Shown one piece after another: positions 23,227 through 32,062 of a stretch of DNA of 64,000 bases; within the stretch, counting starts at the first letter, position 1, and every line of letters begins with the position of its first letter. The stretch is from assembly GCF_005796185.1 (NCBI RefSeq), contig NZ_VAHM01000005.1, forward strand, positions 215,987 to 279,986. Reading direction: 5' to 3'. Source of the DNA: Pseudarthrobacter sp. NamB4. GTDB lineage: Bacteria > Actinomycetota > Actinomycetes > Actinomycetales > Micrococcaceae. Below the pieces are notes generated by a model. The model saw only the letters and a program-made list of their open reading frames with translations. It had not been told where the DNA came from and made no database searches. Both the position numbers and the translations under genes were made by a program.

Positions 23227-24705
23227 TTACTTGCCCTCTTCTGTAGATGCCGGGGTACTTGAGGAGTCTGTGGAGGCCGCTTTTGCCAGTTCGGCCGACC
23301 GGGTGCCCGGACGGTTGGCGGCGACCCAGCCTTCGGTGTTGCGCTGGGCGGCAACGGTCAGTGCAAGGGCGCCCGCGGGCACGTCCTTGCGGACCACCGC
23401 GCCGGCGCCGGTGTAGGCACCGTCCCCCACGGTGACCGGGGCAACAAAGACCGTGTTGGAACCTGTGCGGACGCCCGAGCCGATGACCGTGCGGTGCTTC
23501 TTCTCGCCGTCGTAGTTTGCCGTGATATTTCCGCAGCCGATGTTGGTGTCCTCGCCGATTTCGGCGTCGCCGGCGTAGCCGAGGTGGGACAGCTTGGAGC
23601 CGCGTCCGATGGTCACGTTCTTGGTTTCGTAGAAGGCGCCGATCTTGCCTGCTGCGCCCAGCACGGTGCCCGGACGCAGGTAGGTAAAGGGACCCACGGC
23701 GGCGCCGGCGCCAATCGCGGCATTCGAACCATGCGTGCGGGTAACCTTTGCACCCTCGCCGATGGTGACGTCCGTCAGGGTGGTGTCAGGGCCGACGACG
23801 GCGTCCCTCGCCACGGTAGTGGCGCCGTGCAGCTGCGTGTTGGGAAGAAGGCGGACATCCTCGTCAAGGATGACTGATGAGTCGATCCAGGTGGTCGCGG
23901 GGTCCACCACGGTGACACCGGCGCGCATCCACGCCTCCACGGTGCGGCGGTTCAGTTCAGCACCAAGGGCGGCGAGCTGGACGCGGTCATTGGCGCCTTC
24001 GACCTGCCATCGGTCCGCGGTGACGACGGCGGCCACGCGGCCGCCCGCCCGGCGGGCCAGTCCCACCACATCGGTCAGGTACTTCTCGCCCTGCGAGTTG
24101 TCCGTGGTGACGTGGCCGAGCGCATCGCGGAGGACAGCGGCGTCAAAGGCGTAAATGCCTGAGTTAACTTCCCGGATGAGCCGTTCGGCCTCGGATGAAT
24201 CCTTGTGCTCCCGGATGCCGGTGACGGTTCCGTCATCCCCGCGCAGGATCCGGCCATACCCTGTGGCGTCGTCAAGGACTGCGGTCAGGACCGTCACTGC
24301 GTTCGCTTCGCGCTCATGGGTGGCCACGAGTTCAGCGAGCAGCTGCCCGGACAGCAACGGCACGTCCCCGTAGGTCACCACAACGGTGCCGGTGAGCTCC
24401 TGCTCAGCATCAAGCGCCTGCAGGGCGACCTCCACGGCACGGCCGGTACCGGGAACATCGTCCTGGTCCACGATCACGGCAGCAGGGTCCAGCTCCGATA
24501 CGTGCCCTGCCACGAGGTCGCGTTCGTGGCGGACCACAATGGCCAGCTGGCGGGGGTTGATGCTGCGGGCTGCCAGGAGGGCGTGGCCCACCATCGACCT
24601 GCCGCCGATCTCATGGAGGATCTTGGGAGTACGCGACTTCATCCGGGTACCGGCGCCTGCCGCCAGGACAATCACTGCGGCCGGGCCGGCATTCTCGGGG
24701 ATCAC
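23227..24705 (-). CDS. glmU: Bifunctional UDP-N-acetylglucosamine pyrophosphorylase/glucosamine-1-phosphate N-acetyltransferase
   Basis: It makes UDP-GlcNAc, the precursor of peptidoglycan. The 492-residue protein has an N-terminal nucleotidyltransferase domain (VIVLAAGAGTRMKSRTPKIL, near 9-28; VTYGDVPLLSG) and a C-terminal left-handed beta-helix with the acetyltransferase residues (FTYLRPGTVLG; ETKNVTIGRGSKLSHLGYAG). A Ser/Thr-rich tail of about 20 residues ends the protein. The open frame runs to 25173, but GTG 24705 is chosen because AAGGAG lies 7 nt upstream and conservation begins there. A TAGGAT box at 24776 gives it a promoter separate from the tRNA gene upstream. Confidence 0.96.
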   Translation of the reverse strand: MIPENAGPAAVIVLAAGAGTRMKSRTPKILHEIGGRSMVGHALLAARSINPRQLAIVVRHERDLVAGHVSELDPAAVIVDQDDVPGTGRAVEVALQALDAEQELTGTVVVTYGDVPLLSGQLLAELVATHEREANAVTVLTAVLDDATGYGRILRGDDGTVTGIREHKDSSEAERLIREVNSGIYAFDAAVLRDALGHVTTDNSQGEKYLTDVVGLARRAGGRVAAVVTADRWQVEGANDRVQLAALGAELNRRTVEAWMRAGVTVVDPATTWIDSSVILDEDVRLLPNTQLHGATTVARDAVVGPDTTLTDVTIGEGAKVTRTHGSNAAIGAGAAVGPFTYLRPGTVLGAAGKIGAFYETKNVTIGRGSKLSHLGYAGDAEIGEDTNIGCGNITANYDGEKKHRTVIGSGVRTGSNTVFVAPVTVGDGAYTGAGAVVRKDVPAGALALTVAAQRNTEGWVAANRPGTRSAELAKAASTDSSSTPASTEEGK

Positions 24706-24775
24706 GTACGGGCTCCTTGCTTGGTTGCGCTGGCGCTGGAGGTGCCCGGCCCTGTTGCGGGCGGCACCGGATGTC

Positions 24776-24781
24776 ATCCTA
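24776..24781 (-). promoter_or_regulatory. Putative -10 box (TAGGAT) of glmU-prs
   Basis: TAGGAT on the minus strand, between tRNA-Gln and glmU, implies a leader of about 63 nt that includes the AAGGAG site. Confidence 0.4.
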
Positions 24782-24803
24782 CTGAACGCTCCACGCACAG
24801 CAG

Positions 24804-24875
24804 TTCCGCCCATAGGATTCGAACCTATACTCCACGGCTCCAAAGGCCGGGGTGCTGCCGTTACACCAGAGCGGA
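24804..24875 (-). tRNA. tRNA-Gln (anticodon TTG)
   Basis: The 72-nt gene folds as a cloverleaf. The acceptor stem TCCGCTC pairs with GGGCGGA (one G-T pair), the D arm is GTGTAACGGCAGC, the anticodon loop CTTTGGA gives TTG, and the T arm is CTATAGGTTCGAATCCTATGG in outline (GGTTCGAATCC core). The discriminator base is A and CCA is not encoded. The first pair of the anticodon stem is a C-T mismatch. It lies upstream of glmU in the same direction. Confidence 0.95.
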
Positions 24876-25011
24876 CCATGCCGGAGGCGCGAGGCCCTGG
24901 GCACAAGTCCTTATTTTGCCACGGGTTTGGGGCGGCGCGCGACACGCGCCCCGCGCGCCGGGGCCGGTCACCCCGGAATGCGGGCGAGTACCGGTAGGGC
25001 ATGATGGAAAT

Positions 25012-25638
25012 GTGAGCAACAACCCTCCGCGGACCCGGATGACAGGCCTGCAGCGGCGGAAGCAACTGATCGACGTCGGGCGCGGCCTCTTCGCCGTCCG
25101 AGGACTTGACGGCACCACCATAGAAGAAATCGCGGCGTGCGCAGGAGTGTCCAAGCCGGTCATCTACGAACACTTCGGCTCGAAAGAGGGACTGTACAGC
25201 CAGGTGGTGGACTACGAGTTCAGGACGCTCTTGGACTCAATCAATGCCGCCCTTACGGAGGAGGCGAAGCCGCGCGTCCTGGTGGAGCGTGCCGCCCTCG
25301 CCCTGCTGACCTACATCGAGGAGCGCAACGACGGCTTCCGCATCCTGATGCGGGACGCACCGCCGTCACAACCCGAAGGCGCCTTCTCCACCCTGCTTTC
25401 CCACGTCACAGCACGCGTTGAACACATCCTCTCCGACGAATTCTCCCGCCGGGGGCTGAGCGGCGAGGACGGCGCCATGTACGCCCAGATGCTCGTGGGC
25501 ATGGTGGCAATGACCGGCCAATGGTGGCAGGACAGCCGCCAGCCCGACAAGCACACCGTCGCCGCGCACCTGGTCAACCTCGCCTGGAACGGCCTGACCG
25601 GCCTCAAAAAGGATCCTGAGCTGCGCGTCGCCGACTGA
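25012..25638 (+). CDS. TetR-family transcriptional regulator
   Basis: The 208-residue protein has an N-terminal TetR helix-turn-helix (TTIEEIAACAGVSKPVIYEH, then FGSKEGLYSQVV, about residues 36-66) and a helical ligand/dimer domain with a Trp-rich helix (MVAMTGQWWQDSRQP). The ligand is unknown. Start is GTG 25012, giving MSNNPPRTR; an ATG at 25039 is the alternative, and neither has a strong ribosome site. It is transcribed away from tRNA-Gln and converges on the ABC-F gene, with 38 bp between stops. It has no obvious neighbouring efflux gene to control. Confidence 0.9.
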   Translation: MSNNPPRTRMTGLQRRKQLIDVGRGLFAVRGLDGTTIEEIAACAGVSKPVIYEHFGSKEGLYSQVVDYEFRTLLDSINAALTEEAKPRVLVERAALALLTYIEERNDGFRILMRDAPPSQPEGAFSTLLSHVTARVEHILSDEFSRRGLSGEDGAMYAQMLVGMVAMTGQWWQDSRQPDKHTVAAHLVNLAWNGLTGLKKDPELRVAD

Positions 25639-25676
25639 CCACCTTGGTTCCGTCCGCGGAGCAGGCATCCCCTTCG

Positions 25677-27503
25677 TCAGTCCCCGAGGAGCTCTGAGGA
25701 CTCCAGCCATTCGAGTTCCAGGGCGTCCTTTTCGTCGGCCAGGTCCTTAAGCTGTTTGTTCAGTTCGGCGAGGGCGTCGAAGTCGGACTTCTCGGTGCTC
25801 TTGACCATGTCGTCGTGGAGTTTCTTCTCCTGCTGGTCCAGCTTCTTGAGCTGGCGTTCGATCCTGTTGAGGGCTTTGCGGGCTTCCCGTTTTTCGGACT
25901 CGGAGGGTCCGGTCCCGGTGGTGGCGGGCGCTCCCCCTCCGCTGGCGGCCGGGTTTCCGCCGCCGGTGACGGTCGAACCAGCCAGTGCCGCTTCCCGGAG
26001 TTCGAGGTACTGGTCCACTCCGCCCGGCAGCCCGCGGAGCTTGCCGTCGCCGAGCAGAGCCATCTGGTGGTCGGTGACGCGTTCCAGCAGGTACCGGTCG
26101 TGGCTGACAACCACCAGGGTGCCGGGCCAGCCGTCGAGCACGTCCTCAACGGCGGCGAGGGTGTCAGTGTCCAGGTCGTTGGTGGGCTCGTCCAGCATCA
26201 GCACGTTGGGCTCCCCTACGAGCAGCCGCAGAAGCTGCAGGCGGCGCCGCTCGCCGCCGGAGAGGTCCCTGACCGGCGTCCACTGCTTCTGGTTGGTGAA
26301 CCCAAGCTGCTCCACCAGCTGGCCGGCCGTGAACTCCTTGCCGCCCACGTTGAAGGAGCGCTTTTCCCGCTCGATCACCTCGATGACACGCAGGTCCGCG
26401 ACGTCGTCGAGCTCCTTGACCTCCTGCGTGAGCACGGCGGTGACCACTGTCTTGCCCCGCTTGAGCTTCCCGGCGTCCGGCGTGATCTCCCCGTTGAGCA
26501 GTTTCAGCAGCGTCGTCTTGCCGGCGCCGTTGACGCCCACGAGGCCAAGGCGTTCGCCGGGGGCAAGGCGCAGGGTGATGTTGTCGAAAAGCTTCCGGCC
26601 GTCGTCGCCGCCCTGGAAGTTCAGGGAGACGTTCTCCAGGTCCAGCACGTCCTTGCCCAGGCGGGCTGTAGCCATCTTGCTCAGCGCCATGGAATCGCGG
26701 GGAGCCGGGACGTCCTCGATGAGGGCGTTGGCGGCCTCGATCCGGAACTTCGGCTTGGAGGTGCGGGCCGGTGCACCGCGGCGCAGCCACGCCAACTCCT
26801 TCTTAACCAGCTGCTGGCGTTTGCCTTCCACTACGGATGCCATTCGGTCGCGTTCGGCGCGGGCCAGCACGTACGCGGCATAACCTCCATCAAAGGGGTC
26901 AACAATGCCGTCGTGCACTTCCCAGGTCTTGGTGCAGACTTCGTCGAGGAACCAGCGGTCGTGGGTCACCACCAGGAAGGCACCCTGGTTGGCCCGCCAC
27001 CGCGACTTCAGGTGCCGGGCAAGCCAGGCAACCCCCTCAACATCGAGGTGGTTGGTGGGCTCGTCCAGCATGATGACGTCATGGTCCTCAATCAGCAGTT
27101 TCGCCAGCGCCACCCGGCGCTTCTGGCCGCCGGACAGGGCGTGCACGTTGGCGTGCCAGTCGACGTCGGACACCAGCCCGCCCATGATCTCCCGGATCTG
27201 CGGGTTCCTCGCCCACTCGTAGTCCGCCTGGTCCCCCACGATCGCCGCACCCACGGTGAGGTCGCCGTCGAGCACGTCGCTTTGGTCCAGGTAACCAATG
27301 TTGACGTCACCCCGCTTGGTGACACGGCCGGAGTCAGGTGTGGACCGCAAGGCCAGCAGCCGCATCAGGGTTGACTTGCCGTCACCGTTGCGGCCCACCA
27401 TGCCGATCCTGTCACCCTCTTCGAGTCCCAGTGTGAGGCCGTCCAGGACGGTGCGGGTCGCGTAGGAAACCGTCAGGTTTTCGCCGCCAAGAAGGTGTGC
27501 CAA
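25677..27503 (-). CDS. ABC-F family ATPase (ribosome-associated, Uup/EttA-like)
   Basis: The 608-residue protein contains two ABC domains in tandem and no membrane segments. Domain 1 has Walker A VGRNGDGKST and signature ALSGGQKRRVALAK; domain 2 has Walker A VGVNGAGKTT and signature LSGGERRRLQLLR; both have MLDEPTNHLD or MLDEPTNDLD Walker B segments. A Pro/Gly-rich linker leads to a C-terminal coiled coil (EKREARKALNRIERQLKKLD to KDALELEWLE) typical of Uup-like proteins. Such proteins act on ribosomes or DNA structures; some give antibiotic resistance, but nothing here indicates that. Start TTG 27503 is set by conservation (AHLLGGENLTVSY); no strong ribosome site is visible. It lies 37 bp after ispE. 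Confidence 0.9.
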   Translation of the reverse strand: MAHLLGGENLTVSYATRTVLDGLTLGLEEGDRIGMVGRNGDGKSTLMRLLALRSTPDSGRVTKRGDVNIGYLDQSDVLDGDLTVGAAIVGDQADYEWARNPQIREIMGGLVSDVDWHANVHALSGGQKRRVALAKLLIEDHDVIMLDEPTNHLDVEGVAWLARHLKSRWRANQGAFLVVTHDRWFLDEVCTKTWEVHDGIVDPFDGGYAAYVLARAERDRMASVVEGKRQQLVKKELAWLRRGAPARTSKPKFRIEAANALIEDVPAPRDSMALSKMATARLGKDVLDLENVSLNFQGGDDGRKLFDNITLRLAPGERLGLVGVNGAGKTTLLKLLNGEITPDAGKLKRGKTVVTAVLTQEVKELDDVADLRVIEVIEREKRSFNVGGKEFTAGQLVEQLGFTNQKQWTPVRDLSGGERRRLQLLRLLVGEPNVLMLDEPTNDLDTDTLAAVEDVLDGWPGTLVVVSHDRYLLERVTDHQMALLGDGKLRGLPGGVDQYLELREAALAGSTVTGGGNPAASGGGAPATTGTGPSESEKREARKALNRIERQLKKLDQQEKKLHDDMVKSTEKSDFDALAELNKQLKDLADEKDALELEWLESSELLGD

Positions 27504-27540
27504 AGGAACTGCTTTCTGATTAGGGTAAGGACTGGATGTT

Positions 27541-28503
27541 TTACAGGACCGTGTCGGAAATAATGCGTGCGCCGGGAACCGGGCCGTGGACAGCCATCGC
27601 TGACAGACCGTGATGCCGTAAATCCGCGGCCAGGGCCTCTGCAGCCACTGAATCATCACTCAGCAGGGCCACGGTCGGTCCCGATCCGGAGACGATTCCC
27701 GCAAGGGCTCCCATCGACTCTCCCATACCCAGCGTATCCCGCAGGGCCGGTGCCAGTTCGATGGACGCCCGCTGGAGGTCGTTGACCAGGACTCGGCTCA
27801 GCGCCTCGGCGTCTCCGGCGCGCAGGGCAGCAAGGATGTGGGGGTCCACTCCCGTGGGTTCCTCCGCCCTGACGCCTTCAGCCTCGCGCATCCGGTCCAG
27901 TGTCCGGTAAACCTCGGGAGTGGGAAGCCCGTAATCGGCAGTCACCAGAACCCAGTGGGTCTGCGACTTGGCCAGTGCCGGAGAGAGCTCGTCGCCCAGC
28001 CCCAGCCCCACCGCCGTACCGCCAAGGAGGGAAAACGGGACGTCGGCACCCAGCTCGGCTGCCAGGTGCGCAAGCTCTTCGCGGGACAGGCCGCTGTTCC
28101 ACAGCGCATCACATGCCACCAGCGTGGCCGCGGCATCTGCGGACCCGCCGCCCATCCCGCCCGCCACCGGTACGCGCTTGGTGATCTCCAAATGAACCCC
28201 GGTAGGGCGTTCCGAGACGTCCGCCATGATCGCGGCCGCCTTGCAGGCGAGGTTGCTGGCATCCAGCGGGATGTTCGCAGCGTCCAAGTCCAGGGTGCTG
28301 TCGGGGCTGAGGCTGACCGTAATCCCCGGGGTGTCGGTGCTGGTGGCGGCCACTTCCTCGTAGAGGGATACCGCAAGATAGACGCTTGCTACGGAATGGT
28401 AGCCGTCCGCACGCAAGGGACCCACGTCCAGCGAGACATTCACCTTGCCCGGCGCTTTGACCCGGACGGTCCTGGCAGCAAAGCGGCCCGCGGCTGAACT
28501 CAC
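27541..28503 (-). CDS. ispE: 4-diphosphocytidyl-2-C-methyl-D-erythritol kinase
   Basis: It phosphorylates CDP-ME in the MEP pathway of isoprenoid synthesis (GHMP kinase family). The 320-residue protein shows [20 protein letters not shown] at the N-terminus, the ATP-binding loop [19 protein letters not shown] near 110-128, and the C-terminal [15 protein letters not shown]. Start GTG 28503 overlaps the rsmA stop as GTGA, so translation is coupled. Confidence 0.96.
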   Translation of the reverse strand: MSSAAGRFAARTVRVKAPGKVNVSLDVGPLRADGYHSVASVYLAVSLYEEVAATSTDTPGITVSLSPDSTLDLDAANIPLDASNLACKAAAIMADVSERPTGVHLEITKRVPVAGGMGGGSADAAATLVACDALWNSGLSREELAHLAAELGADVPFSLLGGTAVGLGLGDELSPALAKSQTHWVLVTADYGLPTPEVYRTLDRMREAEGVRAEEPTGVDPHILAALRAGDAEALSRVLVNDLQRASIELAPALRDTLGMGESMGALAGIVSGSGPTVALLSDDSVAAEALAADLRHHGLSAMAVHGPVPGARIISDTVL

Positions 28504-29372
28504 TGGGTGACCTCTTTGGCTTCTGCAATCCTGGCAAAAGCCGCAATGTCGATGACTTCACCCCTGGCTGTGGGGTCGACCCCGGCGGCCACCAGGAACC
28601 GTTCCGCCTGGGGCCCTCCTCCGGCCCAGCCGGCCAGGGCCGCGCGCAGGGTCTTCCGCCGCTGGGCGAAGGCGGCGTCCACCACGGCAAACACCTGCTC
28701 CCTGGTGGCGGACGTGGCCGGAGGCTCGCGGCGCGTAAAGGCCACCAGTCCGGAATGGATTTTCGGTGCCGGCCAGAAGACGTTCATGCCAATGACGCCG
28801 GCCTTGCGCATTTGGCTGTACCAGGCGGCTTTGACCGACGGAACCCCGTACGTTTTCGATCCGGGACCTGCAGCCAGCCGGTCCGCCACTTCATCCTGGA
28901 CCATGACCAGCCCGTGCTGCAGGGAGGGGAGATATTCCAGGAGGTGCAGCACGACGGGCACGGCGACGTTGTACGGCAGGTTGGCCACCAGCGCCGTGGG
29001 CTGCACCGGCAGCTCCGTGACCTTCATGGCGTCGCCCTGTACCAGGTGGAATGCCCCCTCGGCGGAAGGGCGCCATTCCCTGACTGTTTCTGGCAGCTTG
29101 GCGGCCAGGACAGGGTCTATTTCGACGGCGACGACGGCCGCTGCGGCGTCGAGGAGTCCGAGCGTCAGCGAGCCGAGTCCGGGACCGACCTCGAGCACCG
29201 TCTCCTCTGGACCGATGCCGGCGGCCGCCACGATCCTGCGGATGGTGTTGCCGTCGATCACGAAGTTTTGGCCCAGGGTCTTGGTGGGCCTGATGCCGAT
29301 CTCCTCCGCCAGCCTGCGAATGTCGGAAGCTCCTAACAGCGGTGCGGGCGCGGCGGGGATGGGTTCAGTCAC
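28500..29372 (-). CDS. rsmA: 16S rRNA (adenine1518-N6/adenine1519-N6)-dimethyltransferase
   Basis: Also known as KsgA, it dimethylates two adjacent adenines near the 3' end of 16S rRNA. The 290-residue protein shows [23 protein letters not shown] motif [17 protein letters not shown], and the catalytic [13 protein letters not shown] 29372 has no ribosome site, but TAGGAT lies exactly 6 nt upstream, indicating a leaderless message. It is coupled to ispE downstream. Confidence 0.97.
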   Translation of the reverse strand: MTEPIPAAPAPLLGASDIRRLAEEIGIRPTKTLGQNFVIDGNTIRRIVAAAGIGPEETVLEVGPGLGSLTLGLLDAAAAVVAVEIDPVLAAKLPETVREWRPSAEGAFHLVQGDAMKVTELPVQPTALVANLPYNVAVPVVLHLLEYLPSLQHGLVMVQDEVADRLAAGPGSKTYGVPSVKAAWYSQMRKAGVIGMNVFWPAPKIHSGLVAFTRREPPATSATREQVFAVVDAAFAQRRKTLRAALAGWAGGGPQAERFLVAAGVDPTARGEVIDIAAFARIAEAKEVTQ

Positions 29373-29378
29373 CTAGGT

Positions 29379-29384
29379 ATCCTA
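29379..29384 (-). promoter_or_regulatory. Putative -10 box (TAGGAT) of leaderless rsmA
   Basis: TAGGAT lies 6 nt before GTG 29372, with no Shine-Dalgarno between. Confidence 0.5.
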
Positions 29385-29475
29385 TCCCCAGCGGCACCCC
29401 CGGACGGCTTAAGCGGTTGCGCCCGGGAAGGGTTGAAGCGGAAGCGTGCGGAGGCAGCAGGCCCGGTTAAACGGC

Positions 29476-29510
29476 AGCGGCCGGGCCCGAAGGTTCGGGG
29501 CCCGGCCGCT
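29476..29510 (-). terminator. Hairpin downstream of rpfB
   Basis: A perfect 13-bp stem (AGCGGCCGGGCCC / GGGCCCGGCCGCT) has a 9-nt loop. It lies 29 nt after the rpfB stop. A short TTT follows on the minus strand, but no real U-run. Confidence 0.75.
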
Positions 29511-29538
29511 GTGTTCCGCAGGGTGGTAAGCGCCAGGG

Positions 29539-30717
29539 TCAGCCGCCGGCAGCCCACCCGCAGCCCCACGGCTGCAGGCCGCGCTGCGCGTAAACGCGGT
29601 TGGCAATGTCGATCTGCTGGGCCTTGGTGGCAAGGCTGGCGTTGGGGGCGTAGGCTCCGCCGCCGGCGCCGATCCAGGTTTGGATATCGAACTGGAGGCC
29701 GCCGTAATAGCCGTTGCCGGTATTGATGCTCCAGTTTCCTCCGGACTCACACTTGGCAATGGCGTCCCACATGGCTTCGTTCATCATGGCCGGAGCGGCG
29801 GCACCGGTGTTGGCACCTGCGCTGGCTGCCGGAGCAGCAGCCTGGGGCACGGGCTTCGGCTTCGGCTTCGTACCTACCGTGACCTTCTCCGTGACGGGCT
29901 GGACCGAAATCGCCTCCGACACCAGGGTCCGCGAGGCTTCGCGGCCATCCACCAGTACGAGTTTGAAGGTCTTCTCCAGCTTGCCTGCGGCGCCCGCCCG
30001 GGTGATTTCCTTTTCGCCCTTCAGCAGTTCCGCACTCTCGCTGGTCTCCGTCTCGAAGGGGATCTCCTCGGTGGTGACAGCGGTCTGGCTGTTGTCCACA
30101 CGGGACACCTTGATGACCATGTTGTTGACCACGTGGGCGTTGGCGGGCTGCGAAGTGCGGTCGTTTGCCCCCAGCGCCAGGCCGGCATCTTCAAGAACCT
30201 TGCCCACCGTGGCCGCCGTGGTGGTGGCGGTGTCCACCTTGCCGTCGGCAACAATGCTGACGGTCTTGGGGGTGGAGATGGAGACGTAGGAACCGGCGAT
30301 GGATAGCTGGGCGTCCTTGGGGACGGAGACGGACGATGCACTCGCGACGCCAAGTTCTGTCACCAGGCCTGCGACGTCCTGGGCGGTGGTGTTCACCGTT
30401 TTTTCGGAGCCGTCAAGGCTGACCTTGACCTCTTTGGCCTTGTTCACGTTGATGACAGTGCCGTCCTGGACGGACTCACCGACTGCCGGGGACACACGGT
30501 CAGCGGGATCCAGCTCCAGGTTGGAGCTCCTGATCACCTGCTCCACGGTTCCGCCGAAGGTCTGCACAGACGAAACCTTTCCGTCAACATTGAGTGTGAC
30601 GGTTTTGTTATTGCCGACAAAGCCTACGAGGCCTACGACGAGTGCGCACAGCACCAGCAGCTGAGCCCCAACTTTGAGAAAGCTGAACTTGCCGTCCGAG
30701 GTGAAGAACTTGATCAC
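29539..30717 (-). CDS. rpfB: RpfB-type resuscitation-promoting factor (DUF348 x3, G5, transglycosylase-like)
   Basis: This secreted or membrane-anchored muralytic enzyme wakes dormant cells and trims peptidoglycan. The 392-residue protein has a short cytoplasmic start (IKFFTSDGKFSFLK), a membrane helix (about 15-35), three DUF348 repeats (from VTLNVDGKV, VKVSLDGSE and VSIVADGKV), a G5 domain (about 205-285, EEIPFETETS to VSEAISVQPVTEKVTVGT), a Pro/Ala linker, and a C-terminal Rpf domain (MWDAIAKCESGGNWSINTG, with the catalytic Glu, and GGLQFDIQTW). Start GTG 30717 is set by homology of the IKFFTSDGKF beginning; its ribosome site is weak and lies inside a structured leader. Expression is probably controlled by that leader. 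Confidence 0.95.
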   Translation of the reverse strand: MIKFFTSDGKFSFLKVGAQLLVLCALVVGLVGFVGNNKTVTLNVDGKVSSVQTFGGTVEQVIRSSNLELDPADRVSPAVGESVQDGTVINVNKAKEVKVSLDGSEKTVNTTAQDVAGLVTELGVASASSVSVPKDAQLSIAGSYVSISTPKTVSIVADGKVDTATTTAATVGKVLEDAGLALGANDRTSQPANAHVVNNMVIKVSRVDNSQTAVTTEEIPFETETSESAELLKGEKEITRAGAAGKLEKTFKLVLVDGREASRTLVSEAISVQPVTEKVTVGTKPKPKPVPQAAAPAASAGANTGAAAPAMMNEAMWDAIAKCESGGNWSINTGNGYYGGLQFDIQTWIGAGGGAYAPNASLATKAQQIDIANRVYAQRGLQPWGCGWAAGG

Positions 30718-30720
30718 GAT

Positions 30721-30862
30721 TGCCCGTAACTCTAGGTCTGTCCGGGCACGGGGAATCGCGCAATGAAATGCCCGGCACCGCCTATGGGGGCAGTCCGGGC
30801 ACCGTTGCGCCGCCACACTCCACGCAACAGGGCTGCCGGGCAAGGCGCGGCAGTCCTGTTGC
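30721..30862 (-). promoter_or_regulatory. Structured rpfB 5' leader with mutually exclusive pairings (candidate riboswitch or attenuator)
   Basis: In minus-strand order the leader contains GCAACAGG (30862-30855), CCTGTTGCG (30831-30823), CGCAAC (30809-30804), TGCCCGG (30801-30795), CCGGGCA (30775-30769), TGCCCGG (30748-30742) and CGGGCA (30726-30721). Each can pair with its predecessor or successor within the two chains (first three; last four). The final segment ends 3 nt before GTG 30717. The first hairpin also has an inner 6-bp stem (CTGCCG/CGGCAG). Upstream sequence near 30860-30905 has fragments that recall the ydaO (c-di-AMP) aptamer, a class known before actinobacterial rpf genes, but the match by eye is incomplete. 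Confidence 0.55.
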
Positions 30863-30902
30863 AGAAAGAAGTGAGATTACCCGATGGCCTTCCCCGACCC
30901 CG

Positions 30903-30994
30903 GCTAATAGTTGTTCACTGTAACCGTAGCGTTATAAAGTCGCCAAGAAAATTGCATACCAGGTATTGATTCAATAACGCTGCGAAAACGCTGT
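30903..30994 (-). promoter_or_regulatory. AT-rich segment, probable rpfB promoter region
   Basis: This stretch is markedly AT-rich beside its GC-rich surroundings. On the minus strand it contains a TATAAC box (near 30930) and an imperfect palindrome (TATTGA, one base, TCAATA, near 30964-30976). A start here gives rpfB a leader of about 200 nt. Confidence 0.4.
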
Positions 30995-31900
30995 CTAGTT
31001 CCAGGTGCCGTACGCCTGGACAGTGTTTTCGCTGATTCCCGAGCACAGCGCGGCCAAGTCAGTTCCCGTGAATTCCGCCATCGCCCGTACGGTATAGGGG
31101 ACCATGTAACTCGCGTTCGGCCGGCCCCGGTGCGGATGCGGGGTAAGGAACGGCGCATCCGTTTCCACCAGAATCAAGGCCGGGTCCGCGATTGCGAGTG
31201 CGGAGCGCAGATTTGCGGCGTTGCGGAAGGTGAGTGTGCCTGCGAACGACATCCACCAGCCCTCCTCGTTGCAGGTCCTCGCCAGCTCCTCGTCCCCGGA
31301 AAAACAGTGGAATACCACCCGCTCCGGCGCACCTTCCTCCCGCAGCACCTGCACGACGTCGTCATGGGCGTCCCGGTCATGGATCTGGAGCGTCAGGTCC
31401 AGGCGCTTGGCGATGTCGATGTGGCGCCGGAAGGAGTAACGCTGGTGCGCCAGGCCTTCCCCTTCCGTGCGGAAGAAATCGAGCCCCGTCTCCCCAATGG
31501 CCCTGATCCGGGGATGGGAGGCCAGCCGTTCGATCTCCGCCAGTGCCTCCTCCAGCTCTCCGCGGGCAGCGTAGCGGGGAGCGTCGTTGGGGTGGAGGGC
31601 GACGGCTCCCAGCAGTCGCTCATCCAGATCCACGGCCTGCACCGTGAACCGGGATGATTCAAGGTCGCAGCCCACCTGGACAGCACCCTGCACCCCCACC
31701 GCCGCGGCCGCGTCCAAGGCCGCTTTCACGCCAACAGGTTCTTGGCCATCCGGGAAATCCAGGTGGGTGTGGTTGTCCATGACGGGCATCGGCAGGGGCT
31801 CCGGAGCCGGGGGAAACGCCTTTTGCCGGGAGCCGGAAGGCTCTTTAGCGTCAACCGTTGAAGGACCCCGGTAGGCGGCTGGGGGAAGCGAAGTGCACAT
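30995..31900 (-). CDS. tatD: TatD-family metal-dependent hydrolase/DNase
   Basis: The TIM-barrel metallohydrolase of 301 residues shows the metal-binding set: DNHTHLDF (near 42-49), GETGLDFF with the bridging Glu, LQIHDRDAHDD, VVFHCFSGD and LVETDAPFLTPHPHRGR. TatD proteins degrade DNA with 3'-5' exonuclease activity; some remove D-aminoacyl groups. It carries about 40 extra N-terminal residues before the barrel; an internal ATG (PVMDNHTH) is the alternative start. ATG 31900 is supported by a TAGGCT box 6 nt upstream (leaderless). It is next to rpfB-rsmA-ispE, a common actinobacterial order; metG, often upstream, is not present here. Confidence 0.92.
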   Translation of the reverse strand: MCTSLPPAAYRGPSTVDAKEPSGSRQKAFPPAPEPLPMPVMDNHTHLDFPDGQEPVGVKAALDAAAAVGVQGAVQVGCDLESSRFTVQAVDLDERLLGAVALHPNDAPRYAARGELEEALAEIERLASHPRIRAIGETGLDFFRTEGEGLAHQRYSFRRHIDIAKRLDLTLQIHDRDAHDDVVQVLREEGAPERVVFHCFSGDEELARTCNEEGWWMSFAGTLTFRNAANLRSALAIADPALILVETDAPFLTPHPHRGRPNASYMVPYTVRAMAEFTGTDLAALCSGISENTVQAYGTWN

Positions 31901-31906
31901 CCGTCC

Positions 31907-31912
31907 AGCCTA
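31907..31912 (-). promoter_or_regulatory. Putative -10 box (TAGGCT) of leaderless tatD
   Basis: TAGGCT lies 6 nt before ATG 31900, with no ribosome site. Confidence 0.5.
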
Positions 31913-32062
31913 GCCGTGGATGGTGCCCCCACATTTGTCGGAACTCTCTGTCAGCAGCGGCAGTTGTGTTAGTAGTCTGGTACGAACACATGCAACGCCC
32001 ACCGACGGGCGAAGGCAGGCTTGCTGTCCCGTCCAGGTGAACCCCGGGCTGAAAGGTTGCCG

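Noticed and set aside
24706..25173. N-terminal extension of glmU into the tRNA-Gln region
   Set aside because: The open frame crosses the tRNA gene, and GTG 24705 has a strong ribosome site at the conserved beginning.
27504..27659. N-terminal extension of the ABC-F protein
   Set aside because: It would overlap ispE by about 120 bp and encodes no conserved residues.
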